Positions 23,931 through 32,549 of a DNA stretch of 64,000 nt are shown piece by piece. The translations under genes and the position numbers were made by a program. The number at the start of each line of letters is the position of its first letter. Within the stretch, counting starts at the first letter, position 1. This DNA is from Luteococcus sp038433155 (GTDB lineage: Bacteria; Actinomycetota; Actinomycetes; Propionibacteriales; Propionibacteriaceae): NCBI RefSeq assembly GCF_038433155.1, contig NZ_JBCDMW010000022.1:138944-202943 (forward strand), given 5' to 3'. The notes under the pieces were generated by a model that was not told where the DNA came from, did no database searches, and saw nothing but the letters and a program-made list of their open reading frames with translations.

Positions 23931-25099
23931 GCATCCCGCTGGCGGCACCCGACACCCGCCCCGTGCTGGTGCACTGCGAGGAGCTGGAACGCTTCAGCTT
24001 CGGCCCCGAGCACCCGATGGGCCCGGACCGGGTTCGGCTGGCGGTGGAACTGGCCGACGAGCTGGGCCTGCTGGACGGCTTCGACATCGTGGAGCCGTGG
24101 CAGGCCAGTGACGATCTGCTGCGCCCGGTGCACGAGGAGGGCTACATCCAGGCGTTGAACGACGGCAAGCCACACCCGGAACGCTGCATCGGGATCGAGG
24201 ACAATCCGGTGGTGCCGGGGCTGCCGCACGTCGCCTCCCGGATTGCCGCCGCCTCCGCGACGGCGGCCCAGCTGGTCTGGGACGGCAGGACCCGGCGCGC
24301 GGTCAACATCAGCGGCGGCCTGCACCACGCCATGCCCGGCCAGGCACACGGCTTCTGCCTCTACAACGACGCCAATGTGGCCATCTCCTGGCTGTTGGCC
24401 CACGGCGCTGACCGGGTGGCCTATGTGGACCTGGACGCCCACCACGGCGACGGGGTGGAGAGGGTCTTCTGGGATGACCCGCGGGTGCTCACCATCTCCG
24501 TGCACGAGACCGGCCAGCACCTGTTCCCGGGCACCGGTTTCGCCCACGAGATCGGCGGGCCCGATGCCCTGGCCACCGCGGTCAATGTCGCGCTACCCAC
24601 CCACACCGAGGACCTGGACTGGCTGCGGGCGCTGAATGCCATCGTCTCGCCCCTGCTGCGGGCCTTCAAACCCCAGATCCTGATCAGCCAGCACGGCGCC
24701 GATCCGCACCGGGCCGATCCGTTGACCCACCTGGACATCTCGATGGACGCCATGGCGCTCAGCCAACGCGCCGCGGCGGGTTGGGCGGATCGCTTTGCGC
24801 AGGGCCGGTGGGTGGCGCTGGGTGGCGGCGGCTATCAGCGCGACTCCGCCGCCCGGGCCTGGGCACACCTGGTGGCCGCCGTCGGCAACCAGACCGTCGA
24901 GCCGGACCGACCGATGCCGCGGGACTGGGCCGAACGGGTCCGTCGGGACCAGACCTCGGCCACCATGGGCGACGAGGGAGCCGCCGCGGCCCTGGCCGAC
25001 TTCCACCTGGACCGCTTCTACCCCGAGGTGCCCTGCCCGGCCATCAATGCCACTTCCCGGGCCGTTTTCCCCTACTGGGATCTCCAGCCCTACCACTGA
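23927..25099 (+). CDS. acuC: Histone-deacetylase-family protein AcuC
   Basis: A 390-residue zinc-dependent deacetylase. The catalytic set of the family is visible: the His pair in GGLHHAMPG (about 132-133), zinc ligands in VDLDAHHGDG (about 168-170) and GADPHRADP (about 257), and the catalytic Tyr in GGGGYQRD (about 301). In Bacillus AcuC removes acetyl groups from acetyl-CoA synthetase. It starts at a GTG overlapping the upstream stop by 4 bases, so it is translationally coupled to the acetyltransferase fusion. The gene ends in an intergenic stretch that holds a dispersed repeat. Confidence 0.92.
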   Translation: MSIPLAAPDTRPVLVHCEELERFSFGPEHPMGPDRVRLAVELADELGLLDGFDIVEPWQASDDLLRPVHEEGYIQALNDGKPHPERCIGIEDNPVVPGLPHVASRIAAASATAAQLVWDGRTRRAVNISGGLHHAMPGQAHGFCLYNDANVAISWLLAHGADRVAYVDLDAHHGDGVERVFWDDPRVLTISVHETGQHLFPGTGFAHEIGGPDALATAVNVALPTHTEDLDWLRALNAIVSPLLRAFKPQILISQHGADPHRADPLTHLDISMDAMALSQRAAAGWADRFAQGRWVALGGGGYQRDSAARAWAHLVAAVGNQTVEPDRPMPRDWAERVRRDQTSATMGDEGAAAALADFHLDRFYPEVPCPAINATSRAVFPYWDLQPYH

Positions 25100-25200
25100 T
25101 CCCTGGGGGCATGCTGCCCCCAAGACCCCCCTGCATGGGGTGGGTTTGTAGCGGAGAATGCCGCAGCCGCCGTGGTTGCGGAACCAACCACGGCGGCCGC

Positions 25201-25222
25201 CCTTCGACAAGCTCAGGAACCG
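25201..25222 (+). repeat. Dispersed intergenic repeat, copy 2
   Basis: CTTCGACAAGCTCAGGAAC with CCACGGCGG just before it; the same core recurs at five other intergenic sites in the window. Confidence 0.6.
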
Positions 25223-25246
25223 CCCGTCGACGCGCTCAGGAAGAGC

Positions 25247-26020
25247 TCACCGCGGGGGCATCCGCAGGGCGCCGTCCAGCCGGATGGTCTCGCCATTCAG
25301 GTAGTCGTTGTCCACCAGGGACAGCACCAGCTTGGCGAACTCCTCGGGCTTGGCGAAGCGCTGCGGGAAGGGCACCCGGTTCTGCAGCTCGGTGCGGAAG
25401 TCCTCGTTGATGCCCTCCATCATCGGGGTCCAGACCACACCGGGGGCGATGCTGTTCACCCGCACCCCGACCCCGGCCAGATCCCGCGCCGCCGTGATGG
25501 TCAGGGCATACACCCCGCCCTTCGACGCGGCATAGGCCGCCTGACCCACCTGCCCCTCGAAGGCCGCCACCGAGGCGGTGTTGACCACCACGCCGCGCTG
25601 ACCGTCCTCGTCGAGCGGCTCGTTGCCGGCCATGGCCTCGGCCGCAAACGTCATCACGTGGAAGGTGCCGATCAGGTTGACCTGGATGGTGGTGGCAAAC
25701 AGCCCCGGATCGTGCGGGCCCTTGCGGCCGACGATCCTGGCCGACGGGCAGATCCCGGCGCAGTTCACCGCCACCCTCAGCGGCGCAGCGGCCTGGGCGG
25801 TGGCGACGGCCTGCTGCACCGCCGCCGGATCGGTGACGTCGACGCCCAGGTAGGTGACGCCTGCCTGCTCGCCGCCGGCCGCCCGCAGCTTCTCGATCCC
25901 GGCGGGCAGGTCAATCGCGAAGACCTGCAGGCCCTGCTGGGCCAGGGCCGCCGCGGTGGCGGCGCCCAGGCCGGAGGCTCCGCCGGTGACGATGGCGGAG
26001 GCGGGGGTGGTGATGTCCAT
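25247..26020 (-). CDS. SDR dehydrogenase, 3-hydroxyacyl-CoA type
   Basis: A 257-residue short-chain dehydrogenase with the NAD(P) motif TGGASGLG (12-19), NCAGI (86-90) and the catalytic Ser150, Tyr163 and Lys167 (YAASKGG). Length and the GVVVNTASVAAFEGQVGQ region resemble type II 3-hydroxyacyl-CoA dehydrogenases (HSD17B10-like), used in isoleucine and fatty acid breakdown. AGGAG precedes the ATG. It follows the acyl-CoA dehydrogenase by 34 bases on the same strand, so the two are one operon. Confidence 0.85.
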   Translation of the reverse strand: MDITTPASAIVTGGASGLGAATAAALAQQGLQVFAIDLPAGIEKLRAAGGEQAGVTYLGVDVTDPAAVQQAVATAQAAAPLRVAVNCAGICPSARIVGRKGPHDPGLFATTIQVNLIGTFHVMTFAAEAMAGNEPLDEDGQRGVVVNTASVAAFEGQVGQAAYAASKGGVYALTITAARDLAGVGVRVNSIAPGVVWTPMMEGINEDFRTELQNRVPFPQRFAKPEEFAKLVLSLVDNDYLNGETIRLDGALRMPPR

Positions 26021-26054
26021 GATGTGCTCCTGGTTGGTTCTCGTCGGGGACGGC

Positions 26055-27263
26055 TCAGACGAAGGCCGAGACGCCGGTGATGGCGCGGCCGACGATCAGG
26101 GAGTTGATCTCATAGGTGCCCTCATAGGTGTAGAGGATCTCGACGTCGGCCAGCAGCTTGGAGACCTCGTTCTCGGTCAGAATTCCGTTGCCACCCAGCA
26201 GGTTGCGGCCGGCGGCGGCGGACTCGCGGGCCAGCCGAGTAGCGGTGGCCTTGGCCATGGCGGCGTGCGGCATGTCGAACTTGTCATTGGTCTGCAGCCA
26301 GGCGATCTGGGCCATCATCGCCAGCGAGCAGGCGGCATTGCCGGCAATTCGGCTCAGCGCCTCCTGCACCAGCTGGAAGCGGGCGATCTTCTTGCCGAAC
26401 TGCTCCCGGGTGACAGCGTACTCCCGGGCGCGGTCAAAGATGGCCAGCTGCACGCCGGCCCCCTGCCAGCCCACCCAGGCGCGGGAATTGCGCAGCATCA
26501 CATTGGTGGCGGCAAAGGAGTCGCAGCCGGGGATCAGGTTCTCGGCCGGGATCTTCACCTGGTCGAAGACCATGTCCGCGTTCTGCATGATCCGCAGGCC
26601 CAGCTTGTTCTTGATCTTGGTGGCTTGGAAGCCCTCCCGGTCGGACTCGACGATGAATCCCTTGACCACATTGTCGGCGGTGTCCCGGGCGAAGACGATC
26701 GCGAAGTCGCAGAAGGTGCCGCCGCCGATCCAGCGCTTCTGGCCGTCAATGATCCAGCCATCCTCGGTGCAGGTGGCGGTGGTGGCCAGGCCGCCGGCGA
26801 TATCGGAGCCGTGGTCCGGCTCGGTCAGGGCGAAACAGCCCACCTTCTGGAACTGACGCAGACCGGGCAGCCAGGTCTGCTTCTGCTCCTCGGAACCCAG
26901 CTGGTTGAGCAGGTCCAGCACCAGCTCGTTGTGGATGCCCACCAGGGCCGAGAGCGAGACGTCGGCGCGGGTCACCTCGGCATAGGCCAGCCCCTTGAAC
27001 AGCCGGCTCGCGCCGGAGAACTCCAACTCACCCAGACCATGCGCGGCCAGCTTGGGCAGCAGGTCAAAGGGGAACTGCTCCCGGTCCCAGTACTCCCCCA
27101 CCACGGGGCGAATCTCGGTCTGCAGGAATTCGTGCAGCTCGGCCAGCCGCTGGCGCTCGGCCGGCTCCAGCTGGTCGGCCACCTGCAGCAGGTCGGCCTC
27201 GGGGAAGGCGATTCCCGCCAGATGCGACGTACGGTCCTGGGCAGCGCCCTCGATTGCTGACAT
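26055..27263 (-). CDS. Acyl-CoA dehydrogenase (glutaryl-CoA dehydrogenase-like)
   Basis: A 402-residue FAD enzyme that oxidises acyl-CoA at the alpha-beta bond and passes electrons to ETF. The catalytic base is Glu381 in YEGTYEI; FALTEPDHGSDIAG and QFGKKIARFQLVQEAL are typical of the family, and GLRIMQNADMVFDQVKIP resembles the glutaryl-CoA group. The exact acyl group is unknown. I start at the ATG at 27263 (MSAIEGAAQ), preceded by GAGGAAG, rather than 24 codons upstream. It is divergent from a TetR regulator and its promoter region carries a CRP-like box and the proposed TetR operator. Confidence 0.9.
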   Translation of the reverse strand: MSAIEGAAQDRTSHLAGIAFPEADLLQVADQLEPAERQRLAELHEFLQTEIRPVVGEYWDREQFPFDLLPKLAAHGLGELEFSGASRLFKGLAYAEVTRADVSLSALVGIHNELVLDLLNQLGSEEQKQTWLPGLRQFQKVGCFALTEPDHGSDIAGGLATTATCTEDGWIIDGQKRWIGGGTFCDFAIVFARDTADNVVKGFIVESDREGFQATKIKNKLGLRIMQNADMVFDQVKIPAENLIPGCDSFAATNVMLRNSRAWVGWQGAGVQLAIFDRAREYAVTREQFGKKIARFQLVQEALSRIAGNAACSLAMMAQIAWLQTNDKFDMPHAAMAKATATRLARESAAAGRNLLGGNGILTENEVSKLLADVEILYTYEGTYEINSLIVGRAITGVSAFV

Positions 27264-27363
27264 GGATCTTCCTCTCGGCTGGTGAGGAGCTTCGTCGCAC
27301 CCCACTGGATTCGGCTCTGGGTTCCGGTGATGCACTGTGCTGAGCTGGGTCGTGCAGCTGGGT

Positions 27364-27379
27364 TGTGAAGTTGGTCACA
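27364..27379. promoter_or_regulatory. CRP/GlxR-like site at acyl-CoA dehydrogenase promoter
   Basis: TGTGAAGTTGGTCACA is a perfect TGTGA-N6-TCACA. It covers the predicted start site of the minus-strand promoter (-10 at 27379-27384), a position that favours repression. Confidence 0.7.
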
Positions 27380-27407
27380 CTGTACGATCTATGCGAATAC
27401 CGTACTG
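27379..27407 (-). promoter_or_regulatory. Promoter with 24-bp TetR-operator candidate
   Basis: On the minus strand CAGTAC and TACAGT (27379-27384) are 17 bases apart. A palindrome GTACGAT-N10-ACCGTAC at 27382-27405 spans the core promoter, overlapping the -10 by three bases. The thiolase promoter (42310-42338) has the same design with perfect arms. TGCCA-AAG-TGGCA follows at 27406-27418. Confidence 0.6.
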
Positions 27408-27481
27408 CCAAAGTGGCACAATGGGAAGACCCCGTCCAACTCATGGCAGACCCATCACCCACCAGCCACAGGAGCCCCTCC

Positions 27482-28135
27482 GTGCCCCAGACCCCGCCGC
27501 ACACGAGCGCCGCCACGGCCCCGGCCACCCCCGTCGAGACACCCGGGAGCGCTGGCCCCGCCCTCGCCACCCCGCGCCAGCGCGAGCTCTTCGACGCCCT
27601 GCTGACCACCTTCCTGCAGGAGGGCTTTGCGCACTTCACCATGGACCAGGCCGCCGCCCGCTTCCACTGCTCGAAGTCCACCATGTATGCGCTGGGGCGC
27701 ACCGCCGACGACGTGCTGCGCCGGGTGCTGGTCAGCTTCTTCCGGGAGGTGGCTCGTCGCACGGATCTGGCGCTCACCAGCCAGCGCTCCGCCGCGCGGG
27801 CGCTGCAGGCCTACTTCGAGGCGATGGGCGCGGCCCTGGAGCCCGCGTCGGCCACCTTCATGCGCGACGTCGCAACCCATCCGGCCACCCGCGGGATCTA
27901 TGACACCAACACCCACCACGCCACCCAGAAGATCCGCCAGCTGATCGAGCGCGGCGTCGCAGACCGGGAGTTCCGCGACGTACCCCTGGACTTCATCGCG
28001 CAGTTGATCGAGTTGGCCATGGAGCAGATCCAACAGGGGCGGCTGCAGGGGGCCCATCCAGCCCGCGCCTACACCGAGTTGGGACAGGTCATCCTGTTTG
28101 GACTGGGCGCTGACAAGCCGGGGAGCCAGGGCTGA
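27482..28135 (+). CDS. TetR-family regulator
   Basis: A 217-residue regulator with an N-terminal helix-turn-helix (about residues 33-78; FTMDQAAARFHCSKSTMYALG) and an alpha-helical ligand domain. I start at a GTG at 27482 (MPQTPPHTSAAT) because AGGAG lies 7 bases before it; in-frame starts upstream have no ribosome binding site. The first 30 residues are a Pro/Ala/Thr-rich tail ahead of the DNA-binding domain. It is divergent from the acyl-CoA dehydrogenase and probably binds the palindrome between them; the ligand may be an acyl-CoA. Confidence 0.85.
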   Translation: MPQTPPHTSAATAPATPVETPGSAGPALATPRQRELFDALLTTFLQEGFAHFTMDQAAARFHCSKSTMYALGRTADDVLRRVLVSFFREVARRTDLALTSQRSAARALQAYFEAMGAALEPASATFMRDVATHPATRGIYDTNTHHATQKIRQLIERGVADREFRDVPLDFIAQLIELAMEQIQQGRLQGAHPARAYTELGQVILFGLGADKPGSQG

Positions 28136-28154
28136 GATTTTTGGCCGGAAACCC

Positions 28155-28184
28155 TCGACATTTGGTTTGAAATCAAAGTAGAGT
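28155..28184 (+). promoter_or_regulatory. Acyl-CoA ligase promoter with spacer palindrome
   Basis: TCGACA (28155-28160) and TAGAGT (28179-28184) are 18 bases apart. The spacer is almost filled by TTTGGTTTGAAATCAAA (28161-28177), a palindrome with 7 of 8 paired positions, as expected for a repressor site. Confidence 0.55.
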
Positions 28185-28187
28185 TCC

Positions 28188-28203
28188 TGTGAGAAAGCTC
28201 ACA
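28188..28203. promoter_or_regulatory. CRP/GlxR-like site at acyl-CoA ligase promoter
   Basis: TGTGAGAAAGCTCACA is a perfect TGTGA-N6-TCACA, extended to a 7-bp inverted repeat. It is centred just downstream of the predicted start site near 28191. Confidence 0.7.
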
Positions 28204-28245
28204 GTGGCAGCGCAGCCACGCTCTCCCGACCGGACAGGAGCCCCG

Positions 28246-29976
28246 ATGACCACCAATACCGAGAAGTTCCAGGCCGCCCGAGACCATCTGCTCAGCGTCC
28301 GCACCGACTATGACGCGGCCAGGGCCAGCTTCGAGTGGCCCCGCTTCGAGGAGTTCAACTTCGCCTTGGACTGGTTCGACCACCTGGCCACCGCCCCGGA
28401 GTCCAAGGACCGCGAGGCCCTGATCATCGTCGAGGCCGACGGGCCGGAGACCCGCCGCACCTTCGCCCAGCTCTCGGAGCGCAGCAGTCAGCTGGCCATG
28501 TGGATGCGCAGCGTCGGGGTCAAGCGTGGTGACCGGGTGATGATCATGCTGCACAACCAGGTGGAGCTGTGGGAGAGCATGCTGGCCTGCATCAAGCTGG
28601 GCGCCGTGATTGCCCCCACCACCATCATGCTGGGCCCGGCCGACCTGACCGACCGCGCCGAGCGCGCGGAGATCTCCTGGGTGATCGTGAACCCGGAGGA
28701 TGCCGGCAAGTTCCAGGACGTGCCGCAGGAGCTGACCGTGATCCAGGTGGGCGATCAGCCCCCCGCCCAGGATGCCCACCCCACCCTGAGCTTCTCGGAC
28801 TCCTTCGATGCGCCCACCGAGTTCGTCGTCGAGGCGCCCACCCTGGCCGACGAGACCCTGCTGCTCTACTTCACCTCTGGTACCACCTCCAAGGCGAAGC
28901 TGGTGGAGCACACCCACACCTCCTACCCGGTCGGTCACCTCTCGACCATGTACTGGATCGGCCTGGAGCCCGGCGACGTGCACCTCAACGTCGCCGCCCC
29001 CGGCTGGGCCAAGCACGCCTGGAGCAACTTCTTCGCCCCGTGGATCGCCGGCGCCACCGTCTTCCTGTACAACTACTCCCGCTTCGACGCCGGCAAGCTG
29101 ATGAAGCAGATGTCCAAGGAGGGCGTGACCAGTTTCTGCGCCCCGCCCACCGTGTGGCGGATGCTGATCCAGGCCGACCTGTCCCAGATGCCCAACCCGC
29201 CCAAGAAGCTGATCGCCGCCGGCGAGCCCCTCAACCCCGAGGTGATCTCCCAGGTGGAGACGGGCTGGGGCACCCGGATCCGCGACGGCTTCGGCCAGAC
29301 CGAGAGCTCGGTGCAGATCGGCAACTCCCCGGGCCAGGAGGTCAAGCCCGGCTCCATGGGCCGCCCACTGCCCGGCATGGACGTCGTGCTGATCGACCCC
29401 GCCACCGACGAGATCGGCGACCATGGCGAGATCTGCCTGCGTCTGGACCCGCGGCCCGTCGGCCTGACCCCGGGCTACTACGGTGACCCGGACAAGAATG
29501 CCGAGGCCTTCCGCGACGGCTTCTACCGCACCGGCGACATCGCCGACCGGGATGCCGACGGCTACATCACCTACGTCGGCCGTGGCGACGACGTGTTCAA
29601 GGCCAGCGACTACCGGCTGTCCCCCTTCGAGCTGGAGTCCGCGGTGATCGAACACCCGGCCGTCGCCGAGGTGGCCGTCGTGCCCTCTCCGGACCCGATC
29701 CGGCTGGCCGTGCCGAAGGCCTACGTGATCCTGGCGGCGGGCTACGAGCCCAATGCCGAGACCGCCGAGTCCATCCTGAAGCACTGCCGCGAGCACCTGG
29801 CGCCGTACAAGCGGATCCGCCGGCTGGAATTCCATGACCTGCCCAAGACCGTCTCCGGCAAGATCCGTCGGGTGGAACTGCGCAAGCGCGAGGACGAGAT
29901 CCACGCGGCCGACGGCGGCGCCACCAGCGTCCAGCAGGAATTCTCCGACACGGACTTCCCGTCGCTGCGCGGGTGA
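28246..29976 (+). CDS. AMP-forming acyl-CoA synthetase
   Basis: A 576-residue ligase that joins a carboxylic acid to CoA through an acyl-adenylate. The P-loop is TSGTTSKAK (about 208-216), the hinge region YRTGDIADRDADGYITYVGRGDD lies near 427-449, and the C-terminal catalytic lysine is in KTVSGKIRR (about 534). The set resembles the medium-chain/acetyl-CoA synthetase group (acyl-CoA synthetase family M). The ATG at 28246 has AGGAG 5 bases before it; an upstream in-frame start at 28189 lies in the CRP-like site. Its catalytic lysine is a plausible target of the acetyltransferase and AcuC pair encoded upstream, but this is inference. Confidence 0.9.
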   Translation: MTTNTEKFQAARDHLLSVRTDYDAARASFEWPRFEEFNFALDWFDHLATAPESKDREALIIVEADGPETRRTFAQLSERSSQLAMWMRSVGVKRGDRVMIMLHNQVELWESMLACIKLGAVIAPTTIMLGPADLTDRAERAEISWVIVNPEDAGKFQDVPQELTVIQVGDQPPAQDAHPTLSFSDSFDAPTEFVVEAPTLADETLLLYFTSGTTSKAKLVEHTHTSYPVGHLSTMYWIGLEPGDVHLNVAAPGWAKHAWSNFFAPWIAGATVFLYNYSRFDAGKLMKQMSKEGVTSFCAPPTVWRMLIQADLSQMPNPPKKLIAAGEPLNPEVISQVETGWGTRIRDGFGQTESSVQIGNSPGQEVKPGSMGRPLPGMDVVLIDPATDEIGDHGEICLRLDPRPVGLTPGYYGDPDKNAEAFRDGFYRTGDIADRDADGYITYVGRGDDVFKASDYRLSPFELESAVIEHPAVAEVAVVPSPDPIRLAVPKAYVILAAGYEPNAETAESILKHCREHLAPYKRIRRLEFHDLPKTVSGKIRRVELRKREDEIHAADGGATSVQQEFSDTDFPSLRG

Positions 29977-30095
29977 GCGTGCCCGCGCAGCGCAACCGAT
30001 AGTCTCTGGCTCCCCGCCCGATTCGTCCGTCCGGGCGAATGGGGCGGGGAGCCGTCGCATGTCCCCGGGGGAACCGCAGACCCAGAGGAGGAGCA

Positions 30096-30608
30096 GTGAG
30101 TCCGCAGCGCAAGCAGCGCAGCAGTGATCCGATCGCCGAGGCCAAACGGCAGTGGGCGGCCCACGGCTGGGAGCACGCGGCCCCCGGCATGGCCACCGTC
30201 GTCTCCGTGGTGCGGGTGCACCAGCTGATGATGTCGCGGATCGAGCAGGAGCTGAAGCCCTTCGGGATCACCTTCTCCCGGTTCGAGCTGCTGGCCCTGC
30301 TGATGTTCTCCAGTTCGCGGGCGCTGCCCATGTCCAAGGTCAGCGCCCGGCTGCAGGTGCACCCGGCGTCGGTCACCAATACCGTCGACCGGCTGGTGCG
30401 CGACGGGTTGGTGGAGCGTCGGCCCAATCCCGACGATGGCCGCGGCCAACTGGTGGGGATCACCGACCAGGGGATCACGCTGGTGCACGGGGCGGTGGAG
30501 GTGCTGAACCGGGTCTTCACCGACCTGGGGCTGGACGACGAGGAGCGTGACCAGCTGAGCGCGCTGTGCAATGTCTACCGGCGGGCGGCTGGGGACCTGG
30601 CCGACTGA
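30096..30608 (+). CDS. MarR-family regulator
   Basis: A 170-residue winged-helix regulator (ITFSRFELLALLMFSSSRALPMSKVSARLQ, then HPASVTNTVDRLVRDGLVERRPNPDDGR, the recognition helix and wing). The start is a GTG at 30096 with AGGAGGAG. It lies 119 bases after the acyl-CoA ligase and on the same strand as that gene and the aldolase. No ligand can be inferred. A role in control of the ligase is possible given the palindrome in that promoter. Confidence 0.86.
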   Translation: MSPQRKQRSSDPIAEAKRQWAAHGWEHAAPGMATVVSVVRVHQLMMSRIEQELKPFGITFSRFELLALLMFSSSRALPMSKVSARLQVHPASVTNTVDRLVRDGLVERRPNPDDGRGQLVGITDQGITLVHGAVEVLNRVFTDLGLDDEERDQLSALCNVYRRAAGDLAD

Positions 30609-30713
30609 CCCGCCCGGATGTGGCAAAGACCTCATCCCAAACCTCCCCGGGCGGGTTAGCCTCGATACAGGGCTGGCACCGCCAGGCAGCCCCCGTCACC
30701 CAGTGGAGGAGAA

Positions 30714-31601
30714 ATGAACACCGACCAGGCACAACGCATGTCCACCGGCAAGGGATTCGTCGCGGCCCTCGACCAGAGCGGCGGCTCCACCCCCAAGGCT
30801 CTGAAGCTCTACGGCGTCGACGAGAGCCAGTACGGCTCCGAGCAGGAGATGTTCGAGCTGGTGCACCAGATGCGCACCCGGATCATCACCTCCCCGTCGT
30901 TCACCGGCGAGAAGATCCTGGCCGCCATCCTGTTCGAGAAGACCATGGACAGCCAGGTGGAGGGCGTCGACACCGCCCAGTACCTGTGGGAGACCAAGCA
31001 GGTGGTGCCCATCCTCAAGGTGGACAAGGGCCTGGCCGACGAGGCCGACGGGGCCAAGCTGATGAAGCCGATGCCCGAACTGGATGTCCTGCTGGACCGC
31101 GCGGTGGCGAAGGGAATCTTCGGCACCAAGATGCGCTCCTTCATCGCCGCCGCGAATCCCCTCGGGATCAAGGCCGTGGTGGACCAGCAGTTCGAGGTCG
31201 GCGGGCAGATCGGCCACAAGGGCCTGGTCCCGATCATCGAGCCGGAGGTGGACATCAAGGCCGCCGACAAGGCGGAGGCGGAGCGGATCCTGCGCGACGA
31301 GCTGCTGGCCCACCTGGAGGCCCTCCCCAAGGAGTGCCCGGTGATGCTCAAGCTCACTCTTCCCAGCGAGGATGACTTCTACGCCGACGTGATCGCACAT
31401 CCCAGTGTGATGCGCGTGGTGGCGCTGTCGGGCGGATACAGCCGGGAGGAGGCCAACCAGCTGCTGGCCCGCAACCACGGGCTGATCGCCTCCTTCAGCC
31501 GCGCCCTCACCGAGGGCCTGACGGCCCAGCAGTCCGACGAGGAGTTCAACCAGATGCTGGGCGAATCCATCGACAGCATCTACCAGGCGTCGATCACCTA
31601 G
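30714..31601 (+). CDS. Class I fructose-bisphosphate aldolase
   Basis: A 295-residue Schiff-base aldolase that interconverts fructose 1,6-bisphosphate with dihydroxyacetone phosphate and glyceraldehyde 3-phosphate. GFVAALDQSGGSTPKAL near the N-terminus, KVDKGL and the probable Schiff-base lysine in VMLKLTLPS (about 211) identify the small bacterial class I type. GGAGGAG precedes the ATG. It is followed by a terminator shared with the convergent GntR gene. Confidence 0.92.
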   Translation: MNTDQAQRMSTGKGFVAALDQSGGSTPKALKLYGVDESQYGSEQEMFELVHQMRTRIITSPSFTGEKILAAILFEKTMDSQVEGVDTAQYLWETKQVVPILKVDKGLADEADGAKLMKPMPELDVLLDRAVAKGIFGTKMRSFIAAANPLGIKAVVDQQFEVGGQIGHKGLVPIIEPEVDIKAADKAEAERILRDELLAHLEALPKECPVMLKLTLPSEDDFYADVIAHPSVMRVVALSGGYSREEANQLLARNHGLIASFSRALTEGLTAQQSDEEFNQMLGESIDSIYQASIT

Positions 31602-31629
31602 TCAGCACCGCCCACGTCGAGCACAGGCA

Positions 31630-31662
31630 ACGGCGCCCGAACCGGAAGGGTTCGGGCGCCGT
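31630..31662. terminator. Bidirectional terminator after aldolase
   Basis: ACGGCGCCCGAACC and its complement form a 14-bp stem with a 5-base loop between convergent genes. A 43-base near copy, including the GCCCTGCGCT that follows, lies at 36541. Confidence 0.8.
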
Positions 31663-31679
31663 GCCCTGCGCTGCCACCG

Positions 31680-32414
31680 TCAGCCACCGGGCGGAGTGGG
31701 CCCCACACAGATCGAGATCTCTCCGTGGTCGGGTGCATGGGTGGTGAGGCTGATTGCGACCAGGGACTCCCCCTCGTCGAAGACGGATGACTGCATGCCG
31801 AGCAGCGGCGTCCCTTCCGGCACGTCGAGCAGTTCGGACACGGATCCCCTGGCATTGACGATGGAGACCGTGAGCTCATTGCGCACCAGGTGGACGCCAT
31901 GTGCCTTGGCTAGATAGTCGAACAGGCTGGCATCGGTGAAGTCATGGTCGACGATGTTCGGGAAACGGACCCCATCAAGCCACGTGAGGCAGTGCTGGTG
32001 CAGTTGGCCATTCACATAGCGCACCCGTTCGATCCTGGCCAAGGGACTGCTGGGGCTGAGCCCCAACCGATCGGCCATCGCGATGTCGAAGACGATCTCA
32101 TTGGAGATGATCCGGGTGGCAACCCGGTTCCCCAGCGCCGCCTGTTGCTGATGGAAGCCGATCACGTGGGCGCTGAGGTTCTCCCGGAAGACCTGCGGAA
32201 TAACGGGCCGAGAGACGAAGGTCCCGCGCCCCTGTTCCCGCACCAGCAGGCCTTCTCGTTCCAGATCACCAATGGCCCGCCGAACGGTGATCCGGCTCAC
32301 CGAGTACGTTCGGCACAGTTCTGCCTCCGTGGGGATCTGATCCCCCGGCTCCATTCCCTGGATGCGCTGGGCCAACAGGTCATGCAGGGCTGCGTGCTTG
32401 ACGACCCCCGCCAT
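31680..32414 (-). CDS. GntR/HutC-family regulator
   Basis: A 244-residue repressor-type protein with a winged helix (about 8-72; IPTEAELCRTYSVSRITVRRAIGDLEREGLL) and a C-terminal UTRA ligand domain (about 90-235). AGGAGGAG precedes the ATG. It is divergent from the PTS/transketolase operon, with 135 bases between, and almost surely controls it; UTRA proteins in such places usually respond to a phosphorylated sugar. Confidence 0.9.
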   Translation of the reverse strand: MAGVVKHAALHDLLAQRIQGMEPGDQIPTEAELCRTYSVSRITVRRAIGDLEREGLLVREQGRGTFVSRPVIPQVFRENLSAHVIGFHQQQAALGNRVATRIISNEIVFDIAMADRLGLSPSSPLARIERVRYVNGQLHQHCLTWLDGVRFPNIVDHDFTDASLFDYLAKAHGVHLVRNELTVSIVNARGSVSELLDVPEGTPLLGMQSSVFDEGESLVAISLTTHAPDHGEISICVGPTPPGG

Positions 32415-32475
32415 GACTCCTCCTCCTGCGGCACCGGTGTCGACGCCCCTCGGGGAAACCTACACCGGGGCCCTC

Positions 32476-32505
32476 TTCCGAAAGAACCCCATCTGTGTCT
32501 ATAGT
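32476..32505 (+). promoter_or_regulatory. PTS operon promoter
   Basis: TATAGT (32500-32505) is a good -10 with a weak TTCCGA 18 bases upstream. GTCTAT is repeated directly across the -10 (GTCTATAGTCTATGG, from 32498), a candidate GntR site. Confidence 0.4.
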
Positions 32506-32549
32506 CTATGGAAACATCATAACAACATGACAAGTCAAGGGAGATGGTC

